Shown in pieces: positions 5,082 to 7,437 of a stretch of 7,437 nucleotides of DNA. The notes beneath the pieces were generated by a model. The model had not been told where the DNA came from and ran no database searches. It worked only from the letters and a program-made list of their open reading frames with translations. Source of the DNA: Bacteroidia bacterium (GTDB taxonomy: Bacteria > Bacteroidota > Bacteroidia > Bacteroidales > Dysgonomonadaceae); the NCBI GenBank assembly GCA_030539475.1, contig JAUNRY010000104.1:1-7437 (forward strand), in the 5' to 3' direction. The first letter of the stretch is position 1; every line of letters starts with the position of its first letter. Made by a program: the position numbers and the translations under genes.

Positions 5082-5091
5082 AAAGGAGGTG
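5082..5091 (-). promoter_or_regulatory. Anti-Shine-Dalgarno-like 10-mer before ftsX
   Basis: In the ftsX mRNA the sequence CACCTCCTTT ends two bases before the ATG. This is the sequence typical of the 3' end of 16S rRNA, not its complement, so it cannot act as a ribosome-binding site. On the plus strand it reads as a perfect AGGAGG, but no plus-strand gene starts behind it. Function, if any, is unknown. Confidence 0.4.
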
Positions 5092-5141
5092 CGCCTATAA
5101 AACCCGATTGTTCTTATACTCTGTTTTTTACAAATAGTGTG

Positions 5142-5172
5142 CAAAGTAACAAAAATATTGCGAATATTAGAA
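5142..5172 (-). promoter_or_regulatory. Candidate Bacteroidota promoter for the ftsX operon
   Basis: On the minus strand TATTTTTG (5157-5150) fits the -7 consensus TAnnTTTG exactly, and the adjoining TTACTTTG (5149-5142) fits it with one difference. For the second box a weak -33 element (TTTC-like, near 5173-5170) sits about 19-20 bp upstream; the first has no good -33 partner. Transcription would start near 5130-5140, giving an ftsX leader of roughly 55 nt. The region is A/T-rich, as expected for a promoter. Confidence 0.45.
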
Positions 5173-5199
5173 ATTTATTAGGTGCAATAATCAGCAATA

Positions 5200-5211
5200 A
5201 AAATTAATTTT
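5200..5211. promoter_or_regulatory. Perfect 12-bp palindrome AAAATTAATTTT
   Basis: This fully self-complementary A/T-rich site lies about 45 bp upstream of the candidate ftsX promoter boxes. It could be an operator for a dimeric regulator or a chance product of A/T-rich DNA. Nothing else in the window supports a specific regulator. Confidence 0.25.
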
Positions 5212-5292
5212 CTGAAACCGAAAAAACCAGAATGCCACTCAACACGTATTTCAATAACATGAGCAGCCGCCGGTTTGCCTGATTCGCCTAAT

Positions 5293-5325
5293 GGCCGGGA
5301 ACGAGCGAAGCGCAGGGAGAAATCT
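5293..5325. repeat. Possible interspersed repeat fragment in the SGNH-ftsX gap
   Basis: This G/C-rich segment between A/T-rich flanks contains GAGCGAAGCGC and GGGAGAAATC on the plus strand. The wording resembles short interspersed repeats I associate with Bacteroidota intergenic DNA (a CGCTTCGCTCG core with an AGATTTCTC end). The resemblance is from memory only. It lies in the gap after the SGNH gene, where no clear terminator is seen. Confidence 0.3.
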
Positions 5326-5356
5326 TTCCACAATACGGTTTTTACGGATAATCATA

Positions 5357-7081
5357 CTATCGCATTATATCGCTAACCATCAACGAGTAACCTTTTTCAT
5401 TCGGATGCAAGCCATCCGAAAACAGGCTTTCATCAATTTTCCCGTTTTTCGATAATAGCTTGTAACCCACATCCACATAAGTGTGATTGTTTAGTGAAAC
5501 CATCTCCGAAATCTGCCGGTTAATGGCTTTCACTTCCGTTTCTTTACCGCGCCTTGGGAGCAATCCCACCACCTTTATCTTAGCCTCCGGCTGACGGATT
5601 TTTAGTTGCGTGAGCAGAAATTCCAGCCCTTTAACTATCTCTTCATCGGGGTGTAAGCCCAAGTTGTTTGTCCCGATCATGAGAATGATTTCATCCGCTT
5701 GGTATCCGTTGAGTTCACCGTGATAAACGCGCCACAGCACATTTTCTATTCTGTCCCAACCGTATCCCAGGTTAAGAAATCCGGCGGGCTGCATTTGTTT
5801 TTTCCAGCTTTGGCTACCGTTCTCGCGCCCCGGCTCCCCGCCCCAGTAATGTGTGATGGAATTTCCGATAATTACTTTCCTTGGCGCTTGTTTTTGAATG
5901 CGTTGCAAGATATTGGCATGCCGTTCTTTCCACTCGTAAATATACGGTTCTCGGCGCTGAGTTACCGGTTTGGTTGTGGTTAATTTCCCGACGGGCATGC
6001 TTAAAATTTCGCGGATTACTTTTTCGTATGCGTCAGCATAAGCCTGCATTCCCAGGTCGTTTGGGTGAATGTTATCTACACAGCCGTTGTCGGGGAAATT
6101 GATGGAATCTTTGTGCAGGTGATAAATATTCTTCACTCCCAGTTGAACAAGCGAATCGAATGCCTGACGCGAAGCGAGATTCATCCGGCCTGCCGATTCT
6201 TTGGAGGATTTATTGGTTTCATCGTTGCGGTAACCTATGTGGTCAACAATCAGGATGGGCGCATCATGTTTTTCCCGAAGTTTTTTCACTCCGTAAACGG
6301 TTCTGCCAATCACTTCTTCCGATGAAAGTGCGCCCATATTGGGCAGGCAATCGAAAATGAAAAGCGACGCGTCAATTTCATCGATTAAATCCACCAATTC
6401 CTTTTCCAGCGGGCCGTTTCCCGAAAAAGCCAAATTGATTACAGGATAATCGAGCTTTCGCGACAAAATATTCGTCCACGCCATTCCCGGGCGCGAAGCG
6501 CATCCGCCTTGTGCAATGGATGTTCCGTACACCACAACAGGCTTTTCCTGAAGCACGGGAATGAAGTTGAATTCAGCAGAATCGGGAACGCCGATTTCCA
6601 TCCATGTAACGAAATTGTAGAGCGGAAGGAAAAGCCGGTATTCAAAGCCGTGCTTGTGGTATTGGCTTTGCGACAAGTTGTTGAACGTATAGGTTATTGT
6701 ATCTCCGAAATTGAATTTATCGGTTGCCACACGCCATTTTCCGTCGGAATCGATAGCGTACAGGTCAACTCCCGATTTTCCGGTGGCGGGCATGTGAAAC
6801 ATGGAGTGGCTGCCGGCAACACCGTATCGGATTTCAATTTTTTCGGCATTGGTGTAAAAGTGGACAGCCAATCCGGCGGAATTTTCCGACAAATTCCAAA
6901 CCGGTTTTCTCACAATTTTCTCGGCTCTGTCGGGCAAACGCCGGTAGGTTTTTCCGATTTCATTTGTCCATCCCTGATTTTGGATAACATTCGCGTTTTC
7001 CTTCAACGGGTTGTACCAATGGGTTTGTGCAGTTACTGAAACTGCAAATAGAAGACTGATGGTAAAATTGAGGATTTTCAT
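5357..7081 (-). CDS. Secreted tandem-domain SGNH/GDSL hydrolase with GxDLY domain
   Basis: This 574-residue protein is probably an exported esterase acting on acylated carbohydrate. Residues 1-18 form a signal peptide with likely cleavage after VTA; no lipobox cysteine is seen. Residues about 20-178 form the N-terminal accessory domain with the motif GVDLY (104-108). The first SGNH domain (about 180-362) has GTSIAQGG (S188), NLAFSGNG (216-223), CLPNM (N248) and DNIHP (D336, H339). A linker of about 30 residues leads to a second SGNH domain (about 398-574) with IGNSITHYWGG (S408), LNLGYGWDR (436-444), IGTNNLG (N472) and DGLHPNEKGY (D556, H559). Both catalytic sets look complete. The start ATG overlaps the stop of the upstream CCA-enzyme gene as ATGA, implying coupled translation. 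The substrate is not determinable here; acetyl-xylan or other O-acetyl glycans are possible. No glycan-uptake genes are nearby. Confidence 0.9.
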   Translation of the reverse strand: MKILNFTISLLFAVSVTAQTHWYNPLKENANVIQNQGWTNEIGKTYRRLPDRAEKIVRKPVWNLSENSAGLAVHFYTNAEKIEIRYGVAGSHSMFHMPATGKSGVDLYAIDSDGKWRVATDKFNFGDTITYTFNNLSQSQYHKHGFEYRLFLPLYNFVTWMEIGVPDSAEFNFIPVLQEKPVVVYGTSIAQGGCASRPGMAWTNILSRKLDYPVINLAFSGNGPLEKELVDLIDEIDASLFIFDCLPNMGALSSEEVIGRTVYGVKKLREKHDAPILIVDHIGYRNDETNKSSKESAGRMNLASRQAFDSLVQLGVKNIYHLHKDSINFPDNGCVDNIHPNDLGMQAYADAYEKVIREILSMPVGKLTTTKPVTQRREPYIYEWKERHANILQRIQKQAPRKVIIGNSITHYWGGEPGRENGSQSWKKQMQPAGFLNLGYGWDRIENVLWRVYHGELNGYQADEIILMIGTNNLGLHPDEEIVKGLEFLLTQLKIRQPEAKIKVVGLLPRRGKETEVKAINRQISEMVSLNNHTYVDVGYKLLSKNGKIDESLFSDGLHPNEKGYSLMVSDIMR

Positions 7082-7437
7082 TGTTCGGTTTTTTGTATCG
7101 GGTTTAGCCCTATTTCCTTTGCTTTTTTAATCAAATAATCGTAAGCCGCCGGGCGTTCGTTGGGAATTTCACCTTCCAGAATGGCTTCCTTGATGTGCGA
7201 TTTCAGTTCGCCCACTTCCCTACCCTGCCCCAAGCCGAAGATTTCCATAATTTCGTTGCCGTCGATGGGCGGTTGAAAATTACGGACACGGTCTTTTTCT
7301 TCAATCTCGGTCAACTTGCGCCGCACGATTTTGAAATTCTTTAAGTGGCGGCGCACTTTTTCGGGATTTTTCGATGTGATGTCGGCCTCGCAAAGTGTCA
7401 TGAGATCGTCGATATCATCGCCGGCGTCAAACAGCAG
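7078..7437 (-). CDS. cca: CCA tRNA nucleotidyltransferase, C-terminal part (partial)
   Basis: Only the last 119 residues are in the window; the frame is open to the right edge, so the Met at 7401 is internal and not the start. The enzyme adds or repairs the CCA end of tRNAs in the cytosol. The visible part begins in the HD-type domain (LLFDAGDDIDDLMTLCEADI) and continues with TSKNPEKVRRHLKNF, EEKDRVRNFQPPIDG, EIMEIFGLGQGREVG and LKSHIKEAILEGEIPNE, which form the end typical of Bacteroidota CCA enzymes with an HD domain. The nucleotidyltransferase head must lie beyond the edge. Its TGA stop overlaps the ATG of the SGNH gene. The family call is from remembered sequence patterns, since the catalytic domain is not visible. 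Confidence 0.85.
   Translation of the reverse strand: MLFDAGDDIDDLMTLCEADITSKNPEKVRRHLKNFKIVRRKLTEIEEKDRVRNFQPPIDGNEIMEIFGLGQGREVGELKSHIKEAILEGEIPNERPAAYDYLIKKAKEIGLNPIQKTEQ

Noticed and set aside
5085..5091. Perfect AGGAGGT on the plus strand as a ribosome-binding site
   Set aside because: No ATG or plausible gene follows within usual spacing on the plus strand, and this lineage rarely uses such sites.
6509..7039. Plus-strand open frame (176 codons) opposite the SGNH gene
   Set aside because: It is antisense to well-supported SGNH coding sequence with all motifs in frame on the minus strand; no recognisable domain.
7399..7401. ATG at 7401 as the true start of the right-edge gene
   Set aside because: The frame stays open to the window edge and the upstream residues (LLFDAGDDIDDL) fit the HD domain of a CCA enzyme, so this Met is internal.

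Overview
The window most likely comes from a member of the Bacteroidota, probably order Bacteroidales. The evidence is the gene order, the presence of a DUF3098-type membrane protein, a TruB without the PUA tail, a secreted GxDLY-type SGNH hydrolase, the lack of Shine-Dalgarno sequences before every start, and a TAnnTTTG-like promoter box. A placement near Dysgonomonadaceae is only an impression. All genes lie on the minus strand, so transcription runs from high to low coordinates.

Layout in transcription order: the 3' end of a CCA-adding tRNA nucleotidyltransferase gene enters from the right edge (7437-7078). It overlaps by 4 bp (ATGA) the start of a 574-residue secreted protein with two complete SGNH esterase domains (7081-5357). 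A 277-bp gap with a candidate promoter follows. Next comes a six-gene run: ftsX (5079-4201), a DUF3098 protein (4057-3812), uppP (3771-2971), truB (2945-2253), queA (2185-1136) and folK (1045-554). This run mixes cell division and envelope functions (FtsX, undecaprenyl-diphosphate recycling by UppP) with tRNA modification (pseudouridine 55, queuosine) and folate synthesis. The even spacing and single direction suggest one operon of housekeeping genes. FtsX's partner ATPase FtsE is not in the window.

Positions 1-553, downstream of folK, hold no convincing gene. They are packed with short perfect hairpins and repeat-like segments.

The most unusual signal is a set of four degenerate 7-bp tandem arrays, each with its own consensus, sitting exactly in the non-coding joints of the operon: 511-545 (after folK), 2191-2244 (between truB and queA), and 4069-4103 plus 4149-4199 (between ftsX and the DUF3098 gene). 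Two of them form most of the 5' leader directly before a start codon that has no Shine-Dalgarno sequence. Other points worth checking are an anti-Shine-Dalgarno-like 10-mer just before ftsX, a C8 run inside folK, a long hairpin over the folK stop codon, and two mutually exclusive hairpins at 314-352.
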